Source: Elusimicrobiota bacterium
GTDB lineage: Bacteria > Elusimicrobiota > Elusimicrobia > UBA1565 > UBA9628
Length of the DNA stretch: 64,000 bases
Direction: 5' to 3'
Assembly (NCBI GenBank): GCA_016207665.1
Contig: JACQPG010000024.1
Location: 22,476-86,475 of the forward strand
A program made the translations under genes and the position numbers. The notes beneath the pieces are model-generated. The model was not told the DNA's origin. It made no database searches and worked only from the letters and a program-made list of their open reading frames with translations. Shown here piece after piece: positions 45,600-54,978 of this stretch (within the stretch, counting starts at the first letter, position 1; each line of letters starts with the position of its first letter).

Positions 45600-46544
45600 C
45601 TATTGGCACTTCTCGAGGCTTTGGAGAAGAAGGGCTTCAAATCGGCCACTCCGGCGCGGCTCTCGATCCAGCCCGTCCCCGCCTAAGGCGGATCCCGGCA
45701 AGGGCCGCAGCCAAAAATAGTCGGCCCACAGCGCGGGGCCCTCGGGCTCGCGCAGCCGGCGCAGGAGCTCCTCCTGAGCGGCGCCTGGCTCGTCTTGAGG
45801 ATAGTTGATGAGCACGCTCTGCTCAAGCGTGGAGTCGCGCAAGCGCAGGCTTTCCGCGATGCCCGCCTTGAACATCACATGGCCGAAACCGGCCAGTATC
45901 AAGACTCTGTGGCCGTCGCCCAAGGGACCCAAGGCTGATTCGGCCATGGAATTGTTCCAGACGGCCATGGCTTCCAGCATGCGCTCAAGGCGCTTGGGGT
46001 CGGTGGAGCCGTGCCGCTTGAGCTGCTCCTCGACCCAGTCGCGATAGCGCGAGTCCTGGGTGGGGTGGATGCGCGCGGGAAGCCTTTTGCGCTCTTCAGG
46101 CGAAAGCGAGGCCAGCCCGCAGCGCGCCACCTTGCGCACCAGGGCCGCGGGGGCGTTCAAGGCCTTGACCGGGATGCGCCGATCGCGCGCCCGCTCCAGT
46201 ATCGGCCGATAGAGCTCGAAGGGAAAGCCCCAGGCCTTTTCCCAGAATCGGGCGAAGTCCTGGTCATCGATGGCGCGGGCCAGATACTGGTCCAGGGTCG
46301 GCTGGTGGGAAGCCTCCAGCATCTCGAGCCCGAGGGTCACGCCATTGCCGGGGAAGGCGGAATCGAGCGCCATGAGCTGGAGCTCATGGTCCAAAGGATT
46401 GTCATGCCTCTCGCCCACATAGGCCACCTTGGCCCGCTGGAGCCTGGCCCAGAGCTCGCCCTCGTCCATCAAACGCGCCGAGCCGGCGTCGTATATCGCG
46501 GCGCTGGCCGCGCAGGAAAGGAAAAGGGCGCTTAGCGGAAGCAT
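45600..46544 (-). CDS. ChaN-like (DUF399) haem-binding lipoprotein-family protein
   Basis: AKVAYVGERHDNPLDHELQLMALDSAFPGNGVTLGLEMLEASHQPTLDQYL: ChaN/Tiki-like signature GExHxNxxxH. Confidence 0.8.
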   Translation of the reverse strand: MLPLSALFLSCAASAAIYDAGSARLMDEGELWARLQRAKVAYVGERHDNPLDHELQLMALDSAFPGNGVTLGLEMLEASHQPTLDQYLARAIDDQDFARFWEKAWGFPFELYRPILERARDRRIPVKALNAPAALVRKVARCGLASLSPEERKRLPARIHPTQDSRYRDWVEEQLKRHGSTDPKRLERMLEAMAVWNNSMAESALGPLGDGHRVLILAGFGHVMFKAGIAESLRLRDSTLEQSVLINYPQDEPGAAQEELLRRLREPEGPALWADYFWLRPLPGSALGGDGLDREPRRSGRFEALLLQSLEKCQ

Positions 46545-47059
46545 TTGAGCTCCGCGAGCATGGGCGTCTCATTGACCACGGCGTTGATCATAAGTCCTCC
46601 GGACTCACCATAGATCTCGGTCTTCTCGCCGAGCGCGCCCAGCCAGTGGCGGAATTCCGGTTCCGGCCAGCCGAACACCTCGACCCGATGGCTGCGGCGC
46701 AATTCCTCGCTCAGATCCTGGCGCAGGCGCTGGGCCGCCCGCTCGCTGGGCTTGATCACCACGATGCGGGCGGCGGGCAGCCGGCGTATGAGCTTGGAGA
46801 GCTTGTGCAGAGTGACCTGGCCGCATTCGATCCAAAGCTTTATGGAGCCGGTCTCGTCTAGGGCCATGAGATCCGGCGTGAACTCCTGGCCCATCAGGGC
46901 GGGATGCTTGGGGCTTGCCTCGAGTATGGGCTGCTCTTTCCAGAACAACAGATAGGCCGACAGCTTGAGAGCCAGATGCTCGACCGTCTCGGACTGCCCC
47001 GCCACGAGCACCAGCTTGCGCGACCCTCCGTTGAGGTGAAGGTCGCATCGGATCTTCAT
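46532..47059 (-). CDS. YaeQ family protein
   Basis: ETVEHLALKLSAYLLFW...PDLMALDETGSIKLWIECGQVTLHKLSKLIRRLPAARIVVI: YaeQ pattern. Confidence 0.75.
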   Translation of the reverse strand: MKIRCDLHLNGGSRKLVLVAGQSETVEHLALKLSAYLLFWKEQPILEASPKHPALMGQEFTPDLMALDETGSIKLWIECGQVTLHKLSKLIRRLPAARIVVIKPSERAAQRLRQDLSEELRRSHRVEVFGWPEPEFRHWLGALGEKTEIYGESGGLMINAVVNETPMLAELKCFR

Positions 47060-48282
47060 CCGACCTTGGCCGGCTTTCTCCTGGACGGGGAGCGTTCAGG
47101 CAGGCTTTCCAGGAAGCGGCCTATGCGCCGGGCCGCCTCGCGCAGCTTCTCCTCGGGCGCGACCAGCGAAAAGCGCATAAAGCCCTCGCCATGGGGACCG
47201 AAGCCGACGCCGGGCGCTATCACCACGCCATGTTCCAGTATCAGGCGCTCGGCGAAGGCCAATGAGCCTAGGGACCTGGCCCTTTCCGGGAGCCTTCCCC
47301 AGAGATACATGGCGGCCCGCGGCGGCGCGATAGTCCAGCCGATCTTGCTCAAGGCCTCGACCAATGCGTCTCGGCGGCTTCGATAGGTCCGGCAGGCCGC
47401 GGCGATGGTGTCTTGCGGGCCCGAAAGGGCGTTGATGCCGGCCTGCTGGATGAAATTCGGTATGCCGTAATCGAGGAAACCCTTGAACTTCGCCAGCTGC
47501 GAGATGGCCTCGGCGTTGCCGACCACGAAGCCGATCCTCCAGCCCGCCATGGAGTAGGACTTGGACAGCGAATGGAACTCCACGGCGTGCTCCATGGCCC
47601 CGGGGACCTGGAGTATGGAAGGAGCCTGATAGCCGTCGAAGACGAGCTCCGAATAGGCGTTGTCATAGGCGATCAAGCAGCCGTATTTGCGGCTGAAGGC
47701 GAGGGCCTCCTCCAAGAGGCTGTTGTCCTCGAGCACGGCTCCGGTCGGGTTGTTCGGGTAGTTGAGCAGCATCACCTTGGCCTGCCGCGCCGCGGCCGCG
47801 GGTATCTTGCGCAAGTCGGGCTTGAATTCGTTTTCCTCGAGCAAGGGCATGAGCACCGGCCGTCCTCCGGCCAGGATGACCCCGTTGTAATGGACCGGAT
47901 AGCAGGGATTGGGCACGAGCACGGACTGGCCCGGCTCGAGCAGGGCCATGAACAAATGAGCCAGTCCCTCCTTGGACCCGACCAGGGGCAGCACCTGGCG
48001 GTCGGCGTCGAGCGTCACGTCGAATCGACGGCGATACCACGCCGCGATCGCCCGGCGCAGCTCGGGAAGCCCCTGGGTCTGGGGATAGCGGTGGGTCCAG
48101 TTCTGGCCGACCGCTTCCTGAAGGGCCTTGACCACATGGTCCGGGCTGGGCAGGTCGGGACTGCCCTGGCCCAAGTCTATGATGGAAAGCCCGGAGCCTT
48201 CGGCCTGCAGCCTGAGCTGATGGAGGCGGACGAAGAGATAGGGCGGAAGTTGGGACAGTTTTTTGGAAGGGATCGGTTTCAT
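47056..48282 (-). CDS. Class I/II aminotransferase (AlaC/LL-DAP aminotransferase-like)
   Basis: IIDLGQGSPDLPSPDHVV...VMLLNYPNNPTGAVLE...CLIAYDNAYSELVFDG...FHSLSKSYSMAGWRIGFVVGN. Confidence 0.9.
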   Translation of the reverse strand: MKPIPSKKLSQLPPYLFVRLHQLRLQAEGSGLSIIDLGQGSPDLPSPDHVVKALQEAVGQNWTHRYPQTQGLPELRRAIAAWYRRRFDVTLDADRQVLPLVGSKEGLAHLFMALLEPGQSVLVPNPCYPVHYNGVILAGGRPVLMPLLEENEFKPDLRKIPAAAARQAKVMLLNYPNNPTGAVLEDNSLLEEALAFSRKYGCLIAYDNAYSELVFDGYQAPSILQVPGAMEHAVEFHSLSKSYSMAGWRIGFVVGNAEAISQLAKFKGFLDYGIPNFIQQAGINALSGPQDTIAAACRTYRSRRDALVEALSKIGWTIAPPRAAMYLWGRLPERARSLGSLAFAERLILEHGVVIAPGVGFGPHGEGFMRFSLVAPEEKLREAARRIGRFLESLPERSPSRRKPAKVG

Positions 48283-48308
48283 GGGCTTAACCTCGTAGGA
48301 TCGGGCCT

Positions 48309-48314
48309 ATTATA
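48309..48314 (-). promoter_or_regulatory. Candidate -10 element (TATAAT) for the aminotransferase gene
   Basis: Minus strand CTATAATAGG about 27 nt upstream of the start at 48282, in the divergent intergenic spacer. Confidence 0.3.
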
Positions 48315-48328
48315 GATAAAATGGGCTG

Positions 48329-48796
48329 ATGCCAAGCGCACACTCCGGCCCCGAAAGCCAGGCGGTCTCCATGCGCGGCCGCGCCCTAGCCTTGGCGGCT
48401 TTCGCCGTCCTGTTCGCCGGCGGTTGCTGGGTGGCCAAGCAGGATTGGCCCAAGTACATGCATTTGCGCGAGCATGGCGTGGGAGCCAACGGCTGGGTTA
48501 CCTCCAAGGATGAAGGCACGGGCCGGATCCATTATTCTTTCATGGTCGACGAAAGGGAGTATTCCGCGTGGGATCGTCCGGGGCTCGGCACGCTGAGATT
48601 CAGGGAAGCGGCCATCGGGGACGCCGTGGTGGTCTTTTACGACCCGCGTGACCCGGCCGTTTCAGGCCTCGGAGACCCGAAGGAGCGGCTGCGGCGCCAG
48701 AATGGGCTTATGGGTCTGCTGATCGCCTCCGGTTTTTTGCTCGTCCTCTGGTGGGCGCGGCGCGAATTGAAGGTCGCCTCAGACGCCCATCGTTAA
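48329..48796 (+). CDS. DUF3592-like membrane protein
   Basis: TM, then ANGWVTSKDEGTGRIHYSFMVDEREYSAWD...GDAVVVFYDPRDPAVSGL, then TM: DUF3592 layout. Confidence 0.6.
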   Translation: MPSAHSGPESQAVSMRGRALALAAFAVLFAGGCWVAKQDWPKYMHLREHGVGANGWVTSKDEGTGRIHYSFMVDEREYSAWDRPGLGTLRFREAAIGDAVVVFYDPRDPAVSGLGDPKERLRRQNGLMGLLIASGFLLVLWWARRELKVASDAHR

Positions 48797-49142
48797 TTCC
48801 CGCGCTTGCCGCCGCCAAGCGCGGCGCGGACCCGGCGCAGACTGACTCCGACCTCCCTCGCCACCCGTCCGATGAGCTCCCTGCGGCCTAGGCCGCGGCC
48901 CAGCAGCTCCGCGGTTTCATCCATTCTCAACCACTTCCGCATGGAGTTGCGGATGCGGACGCTCTCCGAAGAGACCATAAACCGAAGCGGAGAGCGTGAC
49001 GGGCGGTTCGATTTCTTGTAGGCGCGATGTGTTGGCATCGATCATTCTAGCCTTTTTGCCCTCGACAAATGCTATCGTTGATTAGATATCTGTTTCCGGC
49101 CTGCTGAATTCCTGCCCAAAGGACGAGAACGCGCCATCCGGG

Positions 49143-50147
49143 ATGATCGCTCATCCCATGGGTGAAAGCGAGGTCGACGAACCTGCAGATTCCGGCATCG
49201 GCGGAGGTGAAGGGTTAAGCATGGCCAAAAGAGATTTGCCGGCCTGGCAGGCGTTCCCGTTGGTCATCCTTCTCAGCGCGCTGGGTCTTCTGGCCTCGCT
49301 GCTGCCCCGGCGCCTTGAGGTCGTCCTTGGCAGAACCCTGGGCCGCTTCGTGTGCCGCGTTCGCCTGTTTCGGCGAAGCCTCGTGGAGGCCAATCTGTCC
49401 CGTTGCCTGCCTGGTTTGGACCGGCCGGCGCGCCTGTCGCTGATCCGCCGCAATTACGAGCATTATGGATTGCTTTTTTTCGAGTTCATGCATTTCTTTT
49501 CTCCATTCCGCGGACATTGGCGGCGCTATGCTCCCAAGGTGGCGCGCCTCGAAGGCATCGAGCATTGGCGGCGCGCGCGCGATCAAGGCAAGGGCGTCAT
49601 ATTTTTCTGCGCGCATCTGGGCTCCTGGGAGACCGCCGCCGCGGTCACCGCCCTGGGCGGCGTCGAGGCGACTATCGTGACCACGGTCCTCACGCCGCGC
49701 TGGCTGCACGAAAAGATCACCGCGTGCCGCGAATCCGTCGGCATGAGAGCCGCCTTCCATCCCGGCTCGTTGCCTTCCGTCATGCGGACCCTTCGGCAGG
49801 GCGGCTCGGTCGCCTTCATGAACGATCAGTACGCCCCCGCGCCGATGGGCTTGCCGGCGGTGTTCTTCAAGACGCGGGTGCACACCTTGTCGGTCGTCGG
49901 CCCCTTGGCTCGCCGCACCGGCGCTCCCGTTCTTCCTCTCTTCACGTTTCGAGAGGCCGACGGAAGCACGACGGCGCGCATCGAGCCGGAGTTCGATCTG
50001 GGCGATCGGCCGGACGATGTCGCGGGCGTCACTCAGCGCGTCGCCAGCCGCGTCGAAAGATGGGTTCGCGCTCATCCCGAACAATGGCTTTGGGTACACA
50101 GACGTTTCAAGAATGTCGCCGTTCAAGAGGCCGCAGAGGCCGCATAG
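49143..50147 (+). CDS. LpxL/HtrB-like lysophospholipid/lipid A acyltransferase
   Basis: LEGIEHWRRARDQGKGVIFFCAHLGSWETAAAV (HxxxxxE), FMNDQYAPAPMGLPAVFFKTRVHT, HPEQWLWVHRRFK. Start may be 49221. Confidence 0.85.
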   Translation: MIAHPMGESEVDEPADSGIGGGEGLSMAKRDLPAWQAFPLVILLSALGLLASLLPRRLEVVLGRTLGRFVCRVRLFRRSLVEANLSRCLPGLDRPARLSLIRRNYEHYGLLFFEFMHFFSPFRGHWRRYAPKVARLEGIEHWRRARDQGKGVIFFCAHLGSWETAAAVTALGGVEATIVTTVLTPRWLHEKITACRESVGMRAAFHPGSLPSVMRTLRQGGSVAFMNDQYAPAPMGLPAVFFKTRVHTLSVVGPLARRTGAPVLPLFTFREADGSTTARIEPEFDLGDRPDDVAGVTQRVASRVERWVRAHPEQWLWVHRRFKNVAVQEAAEAA

Positions 50148-50156
50148 GAGATCACC

Positions 50157-50480
50157 ATGGGAACGAGGTTGTTTGTCGGAAGCCTTCCATTCGAGACGAC
50201 GGAAGGCGAGCTCAATAGCTTATTCGCCGCCTGCGGCCAGGTTATCAGCGCCAAGCTGATCACCGATCGCGTGACCGGGGGCTCGAAGGGCTTCGGTTTC
50301 GTCGAGATGTCGAACGGCGACGAGGCGAGGGCCGCCATCGCCAAGCTCAATAACAGCACGATCGGAACGCGTCGCATCGTGGTCAACGAGGCGCGGCCCA
50401 TGGAAAAGAGGCCCGGGGCCGGCGGCGCCTTCGGTAACCGAAGCGGAAAGGGACGGCGTGGGGGAACTAAGCGTTGGTGA
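50157..50480 (+). CDS. Bacterial RRM-domain RNA-binding protein
   Basis: RLFVGSLPFETTEGELNSLF (RNP2) and SKGFGFVEM (RNP1), with Gly/Arg/Lys-rich tail. Confidence 0.92.
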   Translation: MGTRLFVGSLPFETTEGELNSLFAACGQVISAKLITDRVTGGSKGFGFVEMSNGDEARAAIAKLNNSTIGTRRIVVNEARPMEKRPGAGGAFGNRSGKGRRGGTKRW

Positions 50481-50524
50481 GCGGGTTGGACCGCGAGCCG
50501 GCAAAAGACGTAAAATAGTCAATT

Positions 50525-50713
50525 ATGAAGAGAAAGGATCTTGTCAGGCATCTAATGGATAACGGCTGCATCCTTCTTCGCGAGGGCGGAAAATACTCGG
50601 TGTTCCAGAACCCCGTCAACCAAAAGGAAGTACCGGTGACGCGTCATCCTGAGATGGAGGATTTCGCGGCTCGCAAGATCTGCAAGCAGCTGGATATCCC
50701 GGTTCCCAACTAA
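50525..50713 (+). CDS. HicA-like toxin, apparently without adjacent HicB
   Basis: MKRKDLVRHLMDNGCILLREGGKYSVFQNPVNQKEVPVTRHPEMEDFAARKICKQLDIP: HicA/YcfA fold. Confidence 0.75.
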   Translation: MKRKDLVRHLMDNGCILLREGGKYSVFQNPVNQKEVPVTRHPEMEDFAARKICKQLDIPVPN

Positions 50714-52116
50714 GCCCGCCGGGCGCCTAGCGGGACGGCGGCCGAACAGGAGCGTTCCAGCAGCTCCTTGGCCGCCCGATTGGCGCGCTCCGCGATCCAA
50801 TTCTCGTCGCCGGTCAACAGCCGGCCCTGCTCGGCGATGATCTTGCCGTTGGCGATGGTCCAGCGGGTGCGGTGCGAGGTCCCGCAGAAAAGCAGCGCCG
50901 CCACCGGATCGGAAAGCGCGCCGGCATAATCGACAGTCCTCAGATCGAACACCGCCAGATCCGCCGCCTTTCCCGGGCCTATCCTTCCTATGTCATCGCG
51001 CCCCAGCACGGCCGCTCCTCCGCGAGTAGCCATCCAAAGCACGTCGCGAGCCGGCATGGAGGCGACCCCGCTGCGCACGCGATGGGCCAGCAGGCATTGG
51101 CGCAGCTCGCCCATCATGTCGCCGGAATCATTGGAGGCCGAGCCGTCCACCCCCAAGCCGACCGGCACGCCAGCGTCGAGGTAGTCCCGCACCGGCGCGA
51201 TGCCCGAGCCCAGCCTGAAATTCGAGCTCGGGCAATGGGCCACCCCGGTCCTGGTCAGGGCCAGTTGACGGACCTCCTCGGGCTTGAGATGCACCATGTG
51301 GGCGAACCAGGCGTTGCCCTCCAGCCAGCCGACCGACTCGATGAATTCCAGCGGCCTCTGGTGATAGCGCTCGAGGCAATAAATCTCCTCATCCAAGGTC
51401 TCGGCCAAATGGGTATGGAGGCGTACGTCCCAGCGCTTGGCCTGCTGGGCCGAGGTTCGCATCAGCTCGGGGCTTACCGAGAACGGAGCGCAAGGCGCCA
51501 GCCCCACCCGGCACATCGAGTAAGGGCCCGGGTCATGATAAGCCTTGACCAGGCGCTCGGCGTCCTTGAGTATCTCCTCCTCGTCCTGGGTCACGTCATC
51601 GGGGGGCAGACCTCCCTTGGATTGGCCCACGGACATCGAGCCGCGGGTGGGATGGAAACGTATGCCCAGGCGTCGGGCGGCCTCGATCTGCCGGTCGATG
51701 AGCTCGTTGGACGTTGCCCGCGGGAAAAGATAGGTATGATCGGAGCTGGTGGTGCAGCCGGTCAGCAAGAGCTCGGCTAGCCCCGCTTCGGCACCGGCCT
51801 CGGCGGATTCCGGAGTGAGATGTCTCCAGATCCCGTAATGATAGACCAACCAGTCGAAGAGCTTGGCGTTTTGAGCGGCGGGGAGATTGCGCGTGAGCAC
51901 CTGGCAGAGATGATGATGGGTATTGACCAGCCCCGGCAGCACCACGCAGCCCCGGGCGTCGAGCACCTGGGCGGTGTCATCCTCCAGCCCACGACCGACC
52001 GCGATGATCACCCGGCCTTTGATCAAGACGTCCGCGTCGGCAAGTTCGGTCCTAGCATCGTCCATGAGGGCCACGCGCAGGGCGTTCTTGATCAGAAGCG
52101 GCGGACGCATGATCAA
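50710..52116 (-). CDS. Amidohydrolase, 8-oxoguanine deaminase / AtzB-TrzN-like
   Basis: VVLPGLVNTHHHLCQVLTRNLP...RLHTHLAETLDEE...WFAHMVHL...VGLGVDGSASNDSGDMMGELRQCLLAHR. Confidence 0.85.
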   Translation of the reverse strand: MIMRPPLLIKNALRVALMDDARTELADADVLIKGRVIIAVGRGLEDDTAQVLDARGCVVLPGLVNTHHHLCQVLTRNLPAAQNAKLFDWLVYHYGIWRHLTPESAEAGAEAGLAELLLTGCTTSSDHTYLFPRATSNELIDRQIEAARRLGIRFHPTRGSMSVGQSKGGLPPDDVTQDEEEILKDAERLVKAYHDPGPYSMCRVGLAPCAPFSVSPELMRTSAQQAKRWDVRLHTHLAETLDEEIYCLERYHQRPLEFIESVGWLEGNAWFAHMVHLKPEEVRQLALTRTGVAHCPSSNFRLGSGIAPVRDYLDAGVPVGLGVDGSASNDSGDMMGELRQCLLAHRVRSGVASMPARDVLWMATRGGAAVLGRDDIGRIGPGKAADLAVFDLRTVDYAGALSDPVAALLFCGTSHRTRWTIANGKIIAEQGRLLTGDENWIAERANRAAKELLERSCSAAVPLGARRA

Positions 52117-52247
52117 GGATTTTACAATACTGGAATCAAGGGGAGTTTAAAATTCTCTGGTATATCGTTAAAGAGATGGCGATTGCAGACTTTAGCAGGG
52201 TGATTTTCAATTTATGCCGATTTTTAAATTATTTTTTTCTCAAAACC

Positions 52248-52314
52248 TTGGCAGGCAAGATAGAAACAAAAAAGTGCTTTAAATTTTAGTAGAATTCGGA
52301 CACAAGCCTGCCAA
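52248..52314. repeat. Inverted repeat TTGGCAGGC ... GCCTGCCAA in an AT-rich intergenic island
   Basis: Exact 9-bp arms at 52248-52256 and 52306-52314 with 49-nt spacing. Confidence 0.5.
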
Positions 52315-52372
52315 AAGCGAAGATTATGGGGGGAGGTCCTTGGCCCTTTCATTTTTCCAGATCGATCGTATA

Positions 52373-53143
52373 TCAATCATTCGAATGGGGGATGAGTCCC
52401 GCCAAGCGTTCATAAAGGAATCCTGGCATGGGGCCCAGCACCAGTCGCATGAACCAAGCCATGGGAGCGGGAAAGGCCACCAGACGCTTCTTCGCCCGGA
52501 TGCCATGCAATATGCGGCGAGCGCCGTCCTCGGTCTGGAGCAGGAAAGGCATTCGCCGGAAATCCCTCTTGGCCGTCAGCTCGCTCTTTATGTATCCCGG
52601 GCAGACGGTCACGATGCTGACTCCCGTGCCGCGCAGGTCCACTCGCAGTGACTCGAGCAGCACGTTGAGAGCGGCTTTGCTGGAGCAATAAGAGGCGGCG
52701 CGGGGCAATCCCCGCCAAGCTGCGAGGCTTGAGATCACGGCGATGGTGCCTTCTCGGGAGGCGAGCATGCCGGGCAGCACTCGTTCGATCCAATACGCCA
52801 CGCCGAACACATTGATCGAGAACAGGTCCACGAAGCCCTTGGCCGAGAACTTGCGTCCGCTCGCCGAGCCGCCGACTCCCGAGTTCAGTATGGCCCAATC
52901 AAGGCCATCCCAGGCTTGGACGATGCGGGCATAATGCTTCTCGGAGGAGGCGGGGTCGGCGACGTTACCGGGCAGTTCCAGGCATTCGGCGCCCAGGGCT
53001 CGGGCACGCCGGGCGACGTCGGCCAAGCGATCCTCGCGCCTGCCGGTCAGGGCCAGGCGGCAGCCCTCGCGTGCCAGTTGCAGGGCCATGGCCTCGCCGA
53101 GGCCCGAAGTGGCGCCGGTGATCAAGACGCGAAGACCTTTCAT
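52373..53143 (-). CDS. Short-chain dehydrogenase/reductase
   Basis: MKGLRVLITGATSGLGEAMALQLA (TGxxxGxG), ILNSGVGG, ISSLAAWRGLPRAASYCSSKAAL (YxxxK). ORF extends to 53203. Confidence 0.9.
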   Translation of the reverse strand: MKGLRVLITGATSGLGEAMALQLAREGCRLALTGRREDRLADVARRARALGAECLELPGNVADPASSEKHYARIVQAWDGLDWAILNSGVGGSASGRKFSAKGFVDLFSINVFGVAYWIERVLPGMLASREGTIAVISSLAAWRGLPRAASYCSSKAALNVLLESLRVDLRGTGVSIVTVCPGYIKSELTAKRDFRRMPFLLQTEDGARRILHGIRAKKRLVAFPAPMAWFMRLVLGPMPGFLYERLAGLIPHSND

Positions 53144-54978
53144 GGGTTCTCTCTCCTGAGCGAGACTATAGGACAGTAAAGCCCCAACGGTTTTGCCCTC
53201 CACCAGCCGGGCTCTTTCCAGCTCGTGAATCGATAATCATGCAGGGTGGCGCGCAGGTATCTCGGCGGGCGATTGGGGAATGGATCGGTGGACAAAAGGT
53301 TTCGCACGGGCTTGGATCCCTGCAGCAGACGGAATAGGAAGTTGACGAACCAGGGGTTGTCCTGGCAGCGCGAGAGCGCGGCGAACCACATTTGCCAATC
53401 CAGGCGCGGTTGATGGGGCGCGACGAAGGACGGTCTTTTTCCGGGATCGCCGGGCTTCCATTTGAATTCGTAACGCAGCCACGTTTTTCCATCGTCGCTT
53501 CCTTCGATCATTATCTCCGGACGCGAGGTGGTCATCACCGCGAAGAGGCCATAGCTGTTGACCAGCCTCAAGGGCTCGATCAAGCGCAGCGCCTTCCCGA
53601 TGGGCTGGGGCAGGGAAAGGGGAAGACGCAGCAGCAAGGATAAGTGGAAGGCCGAGAACAACGCGACTAACGCCGCCAAGCAGGAGGCGCTCAGGCTCCG
53701 TATTCTCCCGGCGGAGCGAGGTGGAGGCGACTGCCAGTCTCGGGTCAAGCGATCGGGAAGAAGCCGCCGTATCATGGCATCATCGAACAGGAACAGGCAG
53801 AGCGAGGCGGCCAGCCAATTGAAATAGCAATAATTCCCGGTCAGCGCTATGCCGGCTTGGAGGGCCAAGAAAAGGAGGCCGGCCAGGGCCCTGGGCTTCC
53901 TTGGGAGGAATATCAGGAAAGGGACGGCTAACTCGATAAGGAACAGCCCGCCCGCGGAAAGCTGGTGGAAACGCGCCGGCAACTGATGGGCCCAATAGCC
54001 GATCCAGGTGGGAAGGGGCTGGGTCTCATAGTGGAAAGACAGCGCGGTCAGGCCGCTCCAACTCGGATCGCCGCTGGCCAGCTTGACCACGCCTGATTGG
54101 AACATCAAGCGGAAAAGGAGCCAGCGCAATAGCCACAGTCCAATGCCGGGAAAGGGCGATTGCGCGTTCCAGCGCGCCCGGAGTCTCCAGGGCGCGATCA
54201 AGGCCGCGATAAAGGAAGTCTCGAGCAAGAGCATGTCCCATTGAAAGCTCATGAATTCCTGTCCCGCGACCACAAGCGACAAGTAAAGCCCCCAGGACGC
54301 GGCCAGGCAGGGACCCATCAGGAAGCCGAAGAGAGCCAGCAGCGAGAGCAATGCGCCGGCCGCGCAGAGGCTCTCGAGAAAACGCGCGCTGGAGCCCAGC
54401 CAGGCGATCGTGGGCAGTCTCAGGTAGGAGCCCGCTCCGAGTTGGGCGTGGGCTGAGCGCAAATAATCCCCAGCCGGCAATATGCCGTCCGGGCCGGTCA
54501 AGCCGTCAGCTTGCAGGCCGAACGATAAAAAGGCGCAAAGGAATATCAGAGCCAGCAACCTCAGGAACAGCCATTGCGGGAAGTGATAGGTGGACCGTTC
54601 CAGCTGCCGTCCCCAGAGCCAGAAGGTGAGGCTCGAAAACAGCGGGCGATTCTCGGCGACGCGGCGATAGACCCATTCGCTCGTCGGCGCGAAACCGGGC
54701 ACGCTCCGATAGGCTTTCAGCCAATACCCCTGGACGCCTCCCGCGTAGGCCAGGAGCCGGAACACCGCCTCGGCGCCGCGGCTGACCCGTCCCGGCTCGA
54801 CGAGATGGACCGAACGAGACAACTGATCGGCGGGGATGTCCGGGAAACGCTGCGCCGCTTCCTGATAGGGCAGCCAGTCGACCTTGTCGCCGATCGCTTG
54901 CCGCCAGCGAAGCACCCAAAACCGGCAGAACCCGCATTCCCCGTCGTAAAGAAGCGCGGGCCGGCGGCGCACGTTCAA
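53140..54978 (-). CDS. DCC thiol-disulfide oxidoreductase domain fused to lipase maturation factor-like membrane protein
   Basis: N-terminus PALLYDGECGFCRFWVLRW (DCC motif), then polytopic membrane region and YEFKWKPGDPGKRPSFVAPHQPRLDWQMWFAAL...NPWFVNFLFRLLQG (LMF family). Confidence 0.85.
   Translation of the reverse strand: MNVRRRPALLYDGECGFCRFWVLRWRQAIGDKVDWLPYQEAAQRFPDIPADQLSRSVHLVEPGRVSRGAEAVFRLLAYAGGVQGYWLKAYRSVPGFAPTSEWVYRRVAENRPLFSSLTFWLWGRQLERSTYHFPQWLFLRLLALIFLCAFLSFGLQADGLTGPDGILPAGDYLRSAHAQLGAGSYLRLPTIAWLGSSARFLESLCAAGALLSLLALFGFLMGPCLAASWGLYLSLVVAGQEFMSFQWDMLLLETSFIAALIAPWRLRARWNAQSPFPGIGLWLLRWLLFRLMFQSGVVKLASGDPSWSGLTALSFHYETQPLPTWIGYWAHQLPARFHQLSAGGLFLIELAVPFLIFLPRKPRALAGLLFLALQAGIALTGNYCYFNWLAASLCLFLFDDAMIRRLLPDRLTRDWQSPPPRSAGRIRSLSASCLAALVALFSAFHLSLLLRLPLSLPQPIGKALRLIEPLRLVNSYGLFAVMTTSRPEIMIEGSDDGKTWLRYEFKWKPGDPGKRPSFVAPHQPRLDWQMWFAALSRCQDNPWFVNFLFRLLQGSKPVRNLLSTDPFPNRPPRYLRATLHDYRFTSWKEPGWWRAKPLGLYCPIVSLRRENP

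Noticed and set aside
45536-45600. Possible SAH riboswitch upstream of ahcY
   Set aside because: Gap is too short and no SAH-riboswitch-like fold was apparent; only a -10-like element was noted.
48793-49038. 81-aa minus-strand ORF convergent with the DUF3592-like gene
   Set aside because: Short, basic, no recognisable family; coding status not supportable from sequence alone.
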